The notes: generated from the letters alone by a model not told the origin. Counted from the stretch's first letter, positions 6,489-14,155 are shown. The stretch is 15,463 nt of DNA from Limiplasma sp031556335 (GCA_031556335.1 JAVBTE010000006.1:1-15463), one strand, 5' to 3'. Numbers and translations are program-made.

Positions 6489-7913
6489 ATGACAAAGGAA
6501 ATTCGTGAACCCATTGCATTGGATGTAAACCATATGATGAGCGACATCGTGGGCTTTCCCTACGGCATCGACGCTGAGCAGGTCGGCGCCATGGCCCGGG
6601 CCGCCGCCGCCGCCCAGGCCAATGTGGAAAAAAACCGGGGCGCCGGCTGGCTGGGCTGGATGGAATTGCCACACTGCCAGCAGGAGATCGTCGCGCAAAT
6701 CGAGAAAGTCGCCCAGGATGTCCGCAACCATTTTGACACCTTTGTGGTGCTGGGCATCGGCGGCAGCGCCCTGGGCCCCATCGCGGTGCAATACGCCCTC
6801 AACCACCAGCGCTATAACGATTTGCCCAGGGAAAAGCGGAACGGCCCCCGTTTTTATGTGGAGGACAACATCGATCCCGAACGCATGCAGTCTCTGCTGG
6901 ACGTGATCGACGTAAAGCGCACCTGCTTCAACGTCATTACCAAGTCCGGGGCCACCGCCGAAACCATGAGCCAATACCTGATCATTTCCGAGCTTTTGAA
7001 AAAAGAAGTGGGCCAGGGCTGGCAAAAGCACATCATCGCCACCACGGACCAGGAAAAGGGCAACCTCATCAAGCTGGCCCAACAAGAAGGCTTCACGCTG
7101 TTCTACATTCCTTCCAGCGTGGGCGGCCGTTTCAGCGAGCTGTGCCCTGTGGGGCTTTTGCCCGCCGCCGTTTGCGGCATCGACATCCGCGGCATGCTGG
7201 AAGGCGCCGCCGCCATGGACGAGCGCTGCAAAACCCCGGACGTATGGAAAAACCCGGCGCTTTTGGAGGCCGTGCTGCAATATATCGCCATGCAGGAGAT
7301 GGACGCGAACATCCAGGTGGTGATGCCCTATGCCGACAGCCTCAAATATATGGCGGACTGGTTTTGCCAGCTGTGGGCGGAATCCTTGGGCAAAAACGTC
7401 ACCCGCAAAGGCATGGCCGTCAACGTGGGCCAAACCCCCACCAAGGCCCTGGGCGTTACCGACCAGCACAGCCAGCTCCAGCTTTACACAGAAGGCCCCT
7501 ACGACAAGGTCATCACCTTCCTGAAGGTGGGCAAATTCCGTAGCGAATATCCCATCTCCCATGGCTGCGAAGCGTTTGCCGACGTGGCCTTCCTGGGCGG
7601 TAAAACCCTGAACCAGCTCATCGAGGCGGAACGCCAGGGTACGGAATACGCGCTGTACCGCTCCGGCCGCATGAGCCAGACCATCACCCTGCCCGAAGTG
7701 AACGCCTATACCCTGGGCCAGCTCATGTACTTCTTCCAAATGGCCACCGCCTACGCGGGCGAACTGCTGGACATCGACGCATTCAACCAGCCCGGCGTGG
7801 AAGAAAGCAAAATCGCCAGCTACGCGGTGCTGGGCAACCAAAGCGAAAAGTATGTGAAAAAGGCCCAGGAAATGAAGGGTCGCCCCGAAAGCCAGAAAAA
7901 ATATATCCTGTAA
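6489..7913 (+). CDS. pgi: Glucose-6-phosphate isomerase
   Basis: Pgi interconverts glucose 6-phosphate and fructose 6-phosphate in glycolysis and gluconeogenesis, in the cytosol. The protein is 474 aa, in the range of Firmicute Pgi enzymes and shorter than the ~550-aa enterobacterial type. Landmarks are the SIS-type sugar-phosphate loop GIGGSALG (89-96), TKSGATAETMSQ (about 152-163), the family signature VGGRFSELCPVG (211-222), QTPTKALGVTDQHSQ, and the C-terminal signature GQLMYFFQMATAYAGELLDI followed by NQPGVEESK. The ATG at 6489 has GAAAGGA (6473-6479) 9 nt upstream; the frame is open further upstream, but that part overlaps the promoter. It is monocistronic, divergent from the acyltransferase gene, and closed by a strong terminator. 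Confidence 0.98.
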   Translation: MTKEIREPIALDVNHMMSDIVGFPYGIDAEQVGAMARAAAAAQANVEKNRGAGWLGWMELPHCQQEIVAQIEKVAQDVRNHFDTFVVLGIGGSALGPIAVQYALNHQRYNDLPREKRNGPRFYVEDNIDPERMQSLLDVIDVKRTCFNVITKSGATAETMSQYLIISELLKKEVGQGWQKHIIATTDQEKGNLIKLAQQEGFTLFYIPSSVGGRFSELCPVGLLPAAVCGIDIRGMLEGAAAMDERCKTPDVWKNPALLEAVLQYIAMQEMDANIQVVMPYADSLKYMADWFCQLWAESLGKNVTRKGMAVNVGQTPTKALGVTDQHSQLQLYTEGPYDKVITFLKVGKFRSEYPISHGCEAFADVAFLGGKTLNQLIEAERQGTEYALYRSGRMSQTITLPEVNAYTLGQLMYFFQMATAYAGELLDIDAFNQPGVEESKIASYAVLGNQSEKYVKKAQEMKGRPESQKKYIL

Positions 7914-7934
7914 CGGTTTTGGTATTCCCCATGC

Positions 7935-7972
7935 AAAACCCCCGGTTCGCACTGGTGCGAACCGGGGGTTTT
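7935..7972. terminator. Bidirectional intrinsic terminator between pgi and the DUF554 gene
   Basis: AAAACCCCCGGTTCGCAC (7935-7952) and GTGCGAACCGGGGGTTTT (7955-7972) are perfect 18-bp inverted arms around TG. The outer A4/T4 supplies a short U-tract in both directions. It lies between two convergent genes and can serve pgi (plus) and the DUF554 gene (minus). Confidence 0.9.
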
Positions 7973-8018
7973 GTCCATATCATTTTACTCCCAGCATTCT
8001 GCGAACCAGGTTCACCCC

Positions 8019-8729
8019 TTACGAGAAAAGCCCCGCCACGGGAAAGTACACAAACGGCACAAAAATGGCCGGCAGCAGGTTCGCCACATTGATGTCCTTC
8101 TCCAGCAGCATGTTCAGGCCGATTCCCACAATCAGCAGCCCGCCCACCGCGCTCATCTCCCGCACCACCGCGTCGCTTAACAGCGGGGCCACCACATTGC
8201 CCAGCAGGGCGATGACCCCCTGGTACACCAGCACCGGCGCCGCCGAAAGCATCACCCCGGCCCCCATGGAGCCAGCAAACACCACGGCGGCCACGCCGTC
8301 CAGGGCCGCCTTGGCAATCAGCGTGCTGTGGTCGCCCCGAATGCCGCTGTCCAGCGCCCCCACCACCGCCATGGCGCCCACGCAAAACACCAGGCTGGCC
8401 GTTACAAACCCCTTGGCAAACTCGTTTCCGTCCTGGCCTTCCCCCACGCTGCCGGAGCGGGCCAGCTTCCGCTGGGCATATTCCCCCAGCAGGTTCATTC
8501 GCGCCCGAATGTTGACGAGGGAACCCAGCACCCCGCCCACCACCATGGACAAAATCACCAACAGAATATTCTGGCTCTTCAGCGCGCCCGCAAGGCCAAT
8601 CAAAATCACGCAAAGGCCCAGGCCCTGCATCACCGTATCGGCAACGGATTTTTTCAGGCCCCGCCTCAGCAATAGTCCCAGGGCGGAACCCACCACAATG
8701 GTCGCCACGTTAATCAGCGTTCCAATCAT
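8019..8729 (-). CDS. DUF554 family membrane protein (YdfK/YqgA-like)
   Basis: This 236-residue, very hydrophobic protein has about six to seven membrane segments. It starts MIGTLINVATIVVGSALGLLLRRG, the hallmark N-terminus of the DUF554 family (Bacillus YdfK, E. coli YqgA). Conserved features seen are GLGLCVILIGLAGAL, a GGVLGSLVNI segment, KGFVTASLVFCVGAMAVVGALDSG with a following GD-S, and a C-terminal GIGLNMLL. The family is often described as a possible transporter, but its substrate is not established and I assign none. The ATG at 8729 is preceded by AAGG at about 7 nt. No good promoter is visible in the ~50 bp between the gene and the rpmA terminator, so it may depend on readthrough. Confidence 0.9.
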   Translation of the reverse strand: MIGTLINVATIVVGSALGLLLRRGLKKSVADTVMQGLGLCVILIGLAGALKSQNILLVILSMVVGGVLGSLVNIRARMNLLGEYAQRKLARSGSVGEGQDGNEFAKGFVTASLVFCVGAMAVVGALDSGIRGDHSTLIAKAALDGVAAVVFAGSMGAGVMLSAAPVLVYQGVIALLGNVVAPLLSDAVVREMSAVGGLLIVGIGLNMLLEKDINVANLLPAIFVPFVYFPVAGLFS

Positions 8730-8782
8730 TTTTTCGCCTTCTTCTGTTCATCGCCGAGCGTTCCAGCCCGCCCGCACAAAGG

Positions 8783-8815
8783 AAAAAGCGCAAGGCTTCT
8801 TCCTCGCGCTTTTTT
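8783..8815 (-). terminator. Intrinsic terminator of the rplU-prp-rpmA operon
   Basis: AAAAAGCGC (8783-8791) and GCGCTTTTT (8806-8814) form inverted arms with an inner AGG/CCT extension (one mismatch) and a 6-nt loop. Read on the minus strand, the stem is followed by TTTTTCC, a usable U-tract about 35 nt after the rpmA stop. The plus-strand orientation also ends in a T-run, but no plus-strand gene feeds it. Confidence 0.85.
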
Positions 8816-8849
8816 CGCATGGCGCGAACGCGCCGATGACGTAGCTTTG

Positions 8850-9146
8850 TTATTGGGCAACCGCGCTCTCCACAGGATACACGCTGACCTGCTTCTTGTC
8901 GCGGCCCTTGCGCTCAAAGCGCACAATGCCGTCCACCAGGGCAAAGAGAGTATCGTCCTTGCCGATGCCCACATTGCGGCCGGGATGGATATGGGTACCC
9001 CGCTGGCGAACCAGAATGTTCCCCGCCAAAGAGAACTGGCCGTCGGCACGCTTCGCGCCAAGGCGCTTAGACTCGCTGTCCCGGCCGTTACGGCTGGAAC
9101 CTACGCCCTTTTTATGAGCAAAAAATTGAAGATTCAGCTTCAACAT
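8850..9146 (-). CDS. rpmA: 50S ribosomal protein L27 (bL27)
   Basis: L27 is a component of the large ribosomal subunit whose N-terminus reaches the peptidyl-transferase centre. The 98-residue product starts MLKLNLQFFAHKKGVGSS and continues with NGRDSESKRLGAKRADGQ and GNILVRQRGTHIHPGRNVGIGKDDTLFA, all typical. The first nine residues (to LQFF) form the extension found in Firmicutes, which the protease Prp removes before A10 so that L27 can work; this is known from Staphylococcus and the site here matches. The ATG has GGGAGG 8 nt upstream, inside the prp coding sequence, and the two genes overlap by 7 nt, so translational coupling is likely. Confidence 0.98.
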   Translation of the reverse strand: MLKLNLQFFAHKKGVGSSRNGRDSESKRLGAKRADGQFSLAGNILVRQRGTHIHPGRNVGIGKDDTLFALVDGIVRFERKGRDKKQVSVYPVESAVAQ

Positions 9147-9484
9147 GATGATTTCCTCCCATCAATGATTTTCAAATGCTTGGGATACTCCGAGGAGATA
9201 TCCGTAAACCCTTGCAGGGTGGTTCTCAAAATCACCTGCGCATCCCGGGCGGTCTGCTCGTCCAACCCGGACGGAAGCGCCATGGCGATCCGCGTTTCCT
9301 TTGGGTTCTTCTCCACCAAGGGTTTGACGCCGGCAACGGTTTGCATGGCGTTAATGCAAGTTACAATCAGAACGCTGGCCGCCGCGCAGACGATATCCTG
9401 TCCGGCTTTTCCAAAGCCCGCATGGCCTTCCACACAAAGCCCCTCAATCGCCTCGCCCCTGCGGGTTACTACAACCGTGGTCAT
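9140..9484 (-). CDS. prp: Ribosomal-processing cysteine protease Prp
   Basis: Prp is a small cysteine protease (YsxB family) that cleaves the N-terminal extension of L27. The product is 114 aa. The expected catalytic pair is visible as H21 in EGHAGFGKAGQ and C33 in DIVCAAASVL; the family spacing of about 12 residues between them is kept. Its start overlaps the rplU stop as TGATG (one shared base), and its own stop overlaps the rpmA start by 7 nt, placing the protease between L21 and its substrate L27 as in other Firmicutes. The C-terminal tail (KIIDGRKSSC) is encoded over the rpmA ribosome binding site. Confidence 0.95.
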   Translation of the reverse strand: MTTVVVTRRGEAIEGLCVEGHAGFGKAGQDIVCAAASVLIVTCINAMQTVAGVKPLVEKNPKETRIAMALPSGLDEQTARDAQVILRTTLQGFTDISSEYPKHLKIIDGRKSSC

Positions 9485-9789
9485 CAGCCGACGGCGGTGA
9501 TTTCCACCTTGGTGTAATTCTGGCGGTGTCCGGCCTTGCGGTGATAGTTCTTCTTGCTCTTATACTTGTAGATGATGATCTTTTCGCCCTTCACCTGGCC
9601 CACGATCTTGCCTTCCACCTTTGCGCCGGCCAGCGTGGGGGTTCCCACCTCAACGCCGCTGTCCGAGCCCAGCATCAGCACATCGAAGCTTACCTTGCTG
9701 TCCACTTCCTGGTCCAGTTTTTCCACATAAATGACGTCGCCCTGGGATACGCGGTATTGCTTGCCACCCGACACGATTACGGCATACAT
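9484..9789 (-). CDS. rplU: 50S ribosomal protein L21 (bL21)
   Basis: L21 is a 23S rRNA-binding protein of the large subunit. The 101-residue length and the motifs MYAVIVSGGKQYRVSQGD, the central AKVEGKIVGQVKGEKIIIYKYKSKKNYHRKAGHRQ and the terminal YTKVEI are diagnostic. The ATG at 9789 has AGGAGG 9 nt upstream. It is the first gene of rplU-prp-rpmA, behind a strong promoter and a structured leader. Confidence 0.98.
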   Translation of the reverse strand: MYAVIVSGGKQYRVSQGDVIYVEKLDQEVDSKVSFDVLMLGSDSGVEVGTPTLAGAKVEGKIVGQVKGEKIIIYKYKSKKNYHRKAGHRQNYTKVEITAVG

Positions 9790-9872
9790 GGCAAAGCACC
9801 TCCTGCTTCAATACTCGCCAAGCGTAAGGTGGCAACGTCGTTGCGCTTCAAAACCCCGCTTGAGCGGCTTAC
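9790..9872 (-). promoter_or_regulatory. Structured 5' leader of rplU, probable L21 leader
   Basis: About 83 nt separate the predicted transcription start from the rplU ATG. On the minus strand the leader contains CCGC-TCAA-GCGG and GCAAC-GAC-GTTGC hairpins. Complementary pairs GTAAG/CTTAC and AAGCG/CGCTT could enclose the second hairpin. Firmicute rplU operons commonly carry an autoregulatory L21 leader at this position; assignment here rests on position and foldability, not on a covariance-model match. Confidence 0.55.
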
Positions 9873-9878
9873 CGAACA

Positions 9879-9907
9879 ATGTTATCATAACGGGGAAGGA
9901 ATGTCAA
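9879..9907 (-). promoter_or_regulatory. Promoter of the rplU-prp-rpmA operon
   Basis: On the minus strand there is a consensus -35 TTGACA (9902-9907), a 17-nt spacer and -10 TAACAT (9879-9884) preceded by TGA (extended -10). It is the strongest -35 in the window, as expected for ribosomal protein genes. It begins only 29 nt after the stop of the upstream membrane-protein gene. Confidence 0.8.
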
Positions 9908-9936
9908 GGAAAATGTTTGTTTTCCGCCCTTCCTCG

Positions 9937-11562
9937 CTATGGTTTGGCAAACAGGTTGTGGTCATACACAAAAATCGTATAATCATTAAACTGAAGGGTG
10001 TCCGTAGGGTCAGCCGGAACCGAGTGCGCAGAGGTTTCCAATTCTTCTTTGGTCAGCATCAGAAAATATTTTTCAACCCCCGGCTGGTTTTCGTACCAGT
10101 GCGCATTCGTCTGGTAAATGCTTGTCATTAGTTTCTCCTGCAGTTTCACAGGCCGAATTTTCACTCGCGAGTTTGCGTAAACAGTTGGGCTGATAGCGTT
10201 CCAGTAGGTCGCAAACCCGTAGGAAAGGTCGTTCTCCAGCAAAAAGTCTGTCAGCGCCACGTTTGGATGTTGCCGATAGGTCACGGGCATCTTCACCGTC
10301 ACATAACCGCACTTCGCCGCAAACAGAATAAACAGCGCAAGGATCGCGCCTCCAACCCGTTTCCCCGGCAAAGACGCGCCTTTCAACAACCCCCGCGCCG
10401 TCACAAGGCTGGCGGTCACCGCGAACAGCAGCATGGGAAGCACGCGCCACTCCGCTTCTCCATACTTTGTGAAAACAAACAGAAACAAAACAACGGCGGA
10501 TAATATCAAAAAAACCAGTGTCACATAGCGTTCTTCCATCTGCTCTTGCGCCTGTTCCCGCGCCGTCAAACGGCGCGCTCCCGCAAGTGGAATCAAAAAA
10601 GCCGCAATCGCCACTACCATACAAAGGGCCATCATCATGCCGTCCGGAGACATCACCATGAACTCGCCGCTGGGCTCCGTCGCCATCCGAATCCATCCGA
10701 CAAAAGCCCGTACCATTTGCGGCGCCCATTGCTTGGCGTTTGCAAAGGACGAAACCCCATCCGCGTAGCTTGTTTTGTTTCCCGCGGAAAGGAGGCGGTT
10801 GCCCGCGTAACCCAGACCCACGCACAGGGCAAGAACCAGAAAAATCCACAGAATTCTCTTCTCCCCGACCCTGGAAAGGGACGGGCGCCCATAGCTGTTC
10901 AGCAAATACGCCCCCAGCAGGGGAACGCTGAAAAGCGCCAATGTCATCGTTCCATTCACCGCGCTCAGCAGCAGCAACGCGCACAACAGCCAAAGCGGCG
11001 CGTTCCCGCCAAGAGAAGACATCTCGCCCTGCGCTGCCCGCCTCCGCTCGGCGCGCAACAGCAAGCCAAGGCCCGTCCAAAGGTAAACCAGGCCTTGGCT
11101 ATAATAAAGAATGTGCTGAAAAAACAAGGAGCGCATGAAACCGCTGGACATCATGGTCAATAGAAGGATGGCCGCAGCGCCCATCGTTTCAGGCCATGAC
11201 CAGCGCAGCGAGCGAAAGAAGAACAGGATGCTGGCGCAAAGAACCAGATCGAACGCCAGCATTCCAAACATCTGGGCTTTTAGGCCCACGCCAAAAGCAG
11301 CCACAAAGGGAACCATCAGCAGGTGCCCTCCCAGGGGAAGCAGGGAAGCATAGCGAAAGTTGTTGTTCACCAACCCTTTCGCGTCATAGGCAGCCTGGGC
11401 CCAAAGCAGGGTGTCCAGCGAATCGGAAGACAGATTGTTGTTGGCGGCCCCAAAGATAAAGTAAACCGAAACGCCAACCGCGAAAGAAAAAAGGGAAACC
11501 GAACCAACCAGAAATGCCCATTTTCGCCAATTTCTCTTCGCTTTTTCCGCTAATACAGACAT
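9937..11562 (-). CDS. Large polytopic membrane protein, GT-C-like, function unknown
   Basis: The 541-residue protein starts with a basic N-terminus (AEKAKRNWRKW) and a first membrane segment at about 15-37. A loop follows with D47 and D50 in LSSDSLDTLLWAQAAYDAKGL, then many further hydrophobic segments up to about residue 415. A C-terminal extracytoplasmic domain of about 125 residues contains YGFATYWNAISPTVYANSR. An acidic first loop plus a soluble C-terminal domain is the layout of GT-C glycosyltransferases, but I recognise no specific family and assign no reaction. It follows the FAD oxidoreductase on the same strand by 43 nt, so they are likely co-transcribed. The ATG has AGAGGG 8 nt upstream. 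Its GC content looks somewhat lower than its neighbours by eye. Only a weak 6-bp A/T hairpin (9908-9925) lies after its stop. Confidence 0.7.
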   Translation of the reverse strand: MSVLAEKAKRNWRKWAFLVGSVSLFSFAVGVSVYFIFGAANNNLSSDSLDTLLWAQAAYDAKGLVNNNFRYASLLPLGGHLLMVPFVAAFGVGLKAQMFGMLAFDLVLCASILFFFRSLRWSWPETMGAAAILLLTMMSSGFMRSLFFQHILYYSQGLVYLWTGLGLLLRAERRRAAQGEMSSLGGNAPLWLLCALLLLSAVNGTMTLALFSVPLLGAYLLNSYGRPSLSRVGEKRILWIFLVLALCVGLGYAGNRLLSAGNKTSYADGVSSFANAKQWAPQMVRAFVGWIRMATEPSGEFMVMSPDGMMMALCMVVAIAAFLIPLAGARRLTAREQAQEQMEERYVTLVFLILSAVVLFLFVFTKYGEAEWRVLPMLLFAVTASLVTARGLLKGASLPGKRVGGAILALFILFAAKCGYVTVKMPVTYRQHPNVALTDFLLENDLSYGFATYWNAISPTVYANSRVKIRPVKLQEKLMTSIYQTNAHWYENQPGVEKYFLMLTKEELETSAHSVPADPTDTLQFNDYTIFVYDHNLFAKP

Positions 11563-11605
11563 TCTATTGCACCCTCTCGTATTTCGCCCGCTTTCCCCTC
11601 ATCCC

Positions 11606-13195
11606 TCACCCCGCGGCGGCGTCTGCCTTTTCCTCCGCGCTCTTTTCCTCGTGGTATTCCTGTTCTGTGTTCACGTTCCACACGTTGTCCTTGGTGGTCA
11701 CGCCGGACCGAATGTTCTTCACCGCCTCAAAGGAGGTGGCCATGGAGTGGTCCATGTTGTTGTAGCGGTGCTGGCCGTTGCGGCCCACGCAGAAGAGGTT
11801 TTCAAAGGAGCTCAGGTACCCGGTCAGCGCGCCGATTTCATCATAGGTGTCAAAATACGCGGGATAGGCCTTTTGTACCTGCTCCCGGTGGGAATCCAGC
11901 ACGTCGTCCCTGCTTCCCAAAACGCCCATGGTCATCAGTTCCCCAATGGCCATTTCCACGCAGTCCTCTTTGGGCATGGACCAGAACTCGTCGCCTTCGG
12001 TGCAGAAATATTCCAGCCCCACCCACACCGTATGCTCCGGGTCCTTCACCAGATAGGGGGACCAGTTGTTGAAAATCTGGATGCGGCCCACCTTCACCCC
12101 CGTGTCCTGCACATAAATCCAGCAGTCGGGCACGATATTGGCGAGGGTTTTCAAATGGGTTTCGTTTTTCAGGTTCAGCTTGTTCACCAACAGGCCCACG
12201 GTTACAAAATCCCGGTAGGGCAGCCCCGTGGCAATGCGCCGCATGTCCTCGGGGGCCTCCGCCATGCCCTCCACCAGGTCCTTCACCGGCATGGTGGAGA
12301 AGAAATAGTCCCCCTCCAGGCGCTTTTCCCCTTCCGCGTCCTTGTAGCGAACGGCGCAAACGGCGCCGTCCCTGGTTTCCACCCCAAGCACCTCGGCGTT
12401 CATCACCACTTCGCCGCCCAGCTTTTGCACCTCCTGGGCCACAATCTCCCACAGCTGCCCCGGGCCAAACTTGGGATAGCGGAACTCCTCAATCAGCGAG
12501 GTCTGCACCTTTTGGGCCCGCTTTTCCTTGCTCATGAAAATCTTGCTCAGCATGTCGGCCAGAATGCCGCGAATGCTCAGCCCCTTGGTGCGCTGCGCGC
12601 CCCAATCCGGGGCGATCTCCCGGGGATGCCGCCCCCACAGCTTTTCCGTATAGCCTTCAAAAAACATGCTGTACAGCTTCCGGCCAAAGCTGTTGATGTA
12701 AAAATTCTCCAGCGAGTTCTCCGGCAGCTTCACAAAAACGGTTTTCAAATAGCTGAAACCCACCTGCATGGTGGTTAAAAAACCCATGGTTTTCAGGGTT
12801 TGCCACTTCAGGCTGATGGGATAGTCAAAAAAATGCTTCTGATAATAAATGCGGCTGACCCGGTTGCGAATCAGCATCACCCGGTCCTCCTTTTCCGGAT
12901 CGGGGCCGCCGGGGCACAGGGGCACTTCCCGGCCCAGTTTCAAATCGTCAAAGGAGGGCGCGCCTTGCAGGGGCATCATGTCCTGCCACCAGCGCATCAC
13001 CTCGCCGTCTTTGCTGAAAAAGCGGTGGCCGCCAATGTCCATGCGGTTTCCGCCGTACCGGACGGTTTTGGAAATGCCGCCGATTTCCGAAGACTTCTCC
13101 AGCACGGTCACTTCATAGCCTTCCCGCTTTTGCAAAAGCTCAAAGGCGGCGGTCAGGCCGGCGGGACCCGCGCCAATCACGATCACTTTTTTCAT
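11606..13195 (-). CDS. FAD-dependent oxidoreductase, UDP-galactopyranose-mutase-like
   Basis: This is a 529-residue flavoprotein. The N-terminal dinucleotide-binding fold is clear: GAGPAG at 8-13, the adenosine-ribose acid E33 (VTVLEKS), and the flavin-contact motifs IGG (38-40) and DIGGHRFFSK (53-62). Near the C-terminus, CVGRNGQHRYNNMDHSM (469-485) followed by EAVKNI resembles the end of UDP-galactopyranose mutases and of the COG1232 (HemY-type) oxidoreductases found among glycan genes. Classical bacterial Glf enzymes are shorter (about 370-400 aa). The role is probably sugar-nucleotide or polyprenyl-linked glycan modification, judged from its partner, a GT-C-like membrane protein 43 nt downstream; a haem role is less likely because no haem genes are nearby. 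The ATG has AGGAG 7 nt upstream. The tail after ~500 is acidic and alanine-rich. Confidence 0.8.
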   Translation of the reverse strand: MKKVIVIGAGPAGLTAAFELLQKREGYEVTVLEKSSEIGGISKTVRYGGNRMDIGGHRFFSKDGEVMRWWQDMMPLQGAPSFDDLKLGREVPLCPGGPDPEKEDRVMLIRNRVSRIYYQKHFFDYPISLKWQTLKTMGFLTTMQVGFSYLKTVFVKLPENSLENFYINSFGRKLYSMFFEGYTEKLWGRHPREIAPDWGAQRTKGLSIRGILADMLSKIFMSKEKRAQKVQTSLIEEFRYPKFGPGQLWEIVAQEVQKLGGEVVMNAEVLGVETRDGAVCAVRYKDAEGEKRLEGDYFFSTMPVKDLVEGMAEAPEDMRRIATGLPYRDFVTVGLLVNKLNLKNETHLKTLANIVPDCWIYVQDTGVKVGRIQIFNNWSPYLVKDPEHTVWVGLEYFCTEGDEFWSMPKEDCVEMAIGELMTMGVLGSRDDVLDSHREQVQKAYPAYFDTYDEIGALTGYLSSFENLFCVGRNGQHRYNNMDHSMATSFEAVKNIRSGVTTKDNVWNVNTEQEYHEEKSAEEKADAAAG

Positions 13196-13269
13196 CTGTC
13201 TGCTCCTATCCCATTGTTTTGTGCGTCAGCGGCCTCAAAGCGTCCGCTCTCCTCTGTTTGACCTTTGCA

Positions 13270-13299
13270 ATTGTAACATGTATGCCCGTCAAAACACAA
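13270..13299 (-). promoter_or_regulatory. Predicted promoter of the FAD oxidoreductase/membrane protein unit
   Basis: On the minus strand there is -35 TTGTGT (13294-13299), an 18-nt spacer and -10 TACAAT (13270-13275) preceded by TGT, an extended -10. The leader to the ATG at 13195 is about 68 nt. Confidence 0.6.
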
Positions 13300-13394
13300 G
13301 CGGATTTGACAAAGTCCGGGCAAACCCGCCAGGGTTCGGCCCCGCCTTGGCTTTTTCGCTTTTGTTTTCTTTTTCGGCGCGGTTACGCGGCAGA

Positions 13395-13422
13395 TTGCGC
13401 CCGGTTGATTTTGTGGTATAAT
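13395..13422 (+). promoter_or_regulatory. Predicted promoter of maf (and probably mreB)
   Basis: A perfect -10 TATAAT (13417-13422) is preceded by TGG (extended). A weak -35 TTGCGC (13395-13400) lies 16 nt upstream. The maf start lies 64 nt downstream of the -10. Confidence 0.65.
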
Positions 13423-13486
13423 AAGTTGTTAAGGTTTGCCTGCCCAAGGGCCGACCCATTTTTCTGAAAGACGGGAGGCGCCTTGC

Positions 13487-14092
13487 TTGCAGCCTATCTC
13501 CCCTCCCCCGGGGTCCCTGATTCTGGCTTCCGGTTCTCCCCGGCGGCGGGAGTTGATCGCCCTGTTGGGCATCCCGGTTCAAATCATCCCCTCTCAGGCC
13601 GAGGAGGCCGCGGCCGGAAGCGGCCGGGAGCAAGTGGCCGCCATCAGCCGCATCAAGTGCGACGATGTGTTTCGCCGCCATCCGGACCGCTTTGTGCTGG
13701 GCGCGGATACGCTGGTATGCGTTGGGGACCACATCCTGGGGAAACCTAAGGATGAAGCGGATGCCGCCCGAATGCTGCGCCTGCTTTCCGGGGGGTGGCA
13801 CGATGTTTTCACCGGCGTCTGCCTGCAAGGCCCCCGGGGCTGCCTGGACCTACGGGTGGAAAACACCCGGGTGCGGTTTGTGCCCCTGTCCGACGAGATG
13901 ATCGCCCGGTACATCCGCACAGGCGAGCCCATGGACAAAGCCGGGGCCTATGCCATTCAAGGCGTCAGCGGCATTTTTATTTCCCGCATCGAGGGCAGCC
14001 CCAGCAACGTCATTGGCCTTCCGCTGGCCCTGGTGTCGGAAATGCTTACAGCGGCGGGGTTTTCGCCCCTTGGGGAAAGCGGCCCGTCCTGA
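13487..14092 (+). CDS. maf: Maf family nucleoside triphosphate pyrophosphatase
   Basis: Maf hydrolyses dTTP, UTP and some modified nucleotides to monophosphates, a house-cleaning role linked to arrest of division. The preferred start is TTG at 13487 with GGGAGG (13473-13478) 8 nt upstream, giving 201 aa; the frame remains open to a TTG at 13436, which lacks a site. Seen motifs are the nucleotide-binding LASGSPRRRELI (13-24), the catalytic acid D74 in GADTLV, GKPKD (85-89), MDKAGAYAIQG (149-159) and a following IEGSPSNVIGLPL. The KAGAYAIQG form is that of the dTTP/UTP-type subgroup. It is followed by mreB 63 nt downstream with no terminator or promoter between, and maf-mreB linkage is common in bacteria. 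Confidence 0.93.
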   Translation: MQPISPPPGSLILASGSPRRRELIALLGIPVQIIPSQAEEAAAGSGREQVAAISRIKCDDVFRRHPDRFVLGADTLVCVGDHILGKPKDEADAARMLRLLSGGWHDVFTGVCLQGPRGCLDLRVENTRVRFVPLSDEMIARYIRTGEPMDKAGAYAIQGVSGIFISRIEGSPSNVIGLPLALVSEMLTAAGFSPLGESGPS

Positions 14093-14155
14093 GGCGGAAT
14101 CGCGGCGGGCGCTGTGGGGCGCCCTTCACAAAGATAGAACGGATGTGTGGTAGCG

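Noticed and set aside
6447..7952. A 501-codon open frame on the minus strand across pgi
   Set aside because: It is a shadow of pgi, which is certain from its signatures; the reverse translation is glycine/histidine/alanine-rich without motifs.
9908..9925. GGAAAA/TTTTCC inverted repeat after the membrane-protein gene
   Set aside because: It is a 6-bp, mostly A/T stem directly next to the rplU -35 box; too weak to call a terminator.
14107..14124. GGGCGC/GCGCCC hairpin between maf and mreB
   Set aside because: It is only 6 bp, with no U-tract after it (TTCACAAAG). It is not a convincing terminator, and expected by chance in GC-rich spacer.
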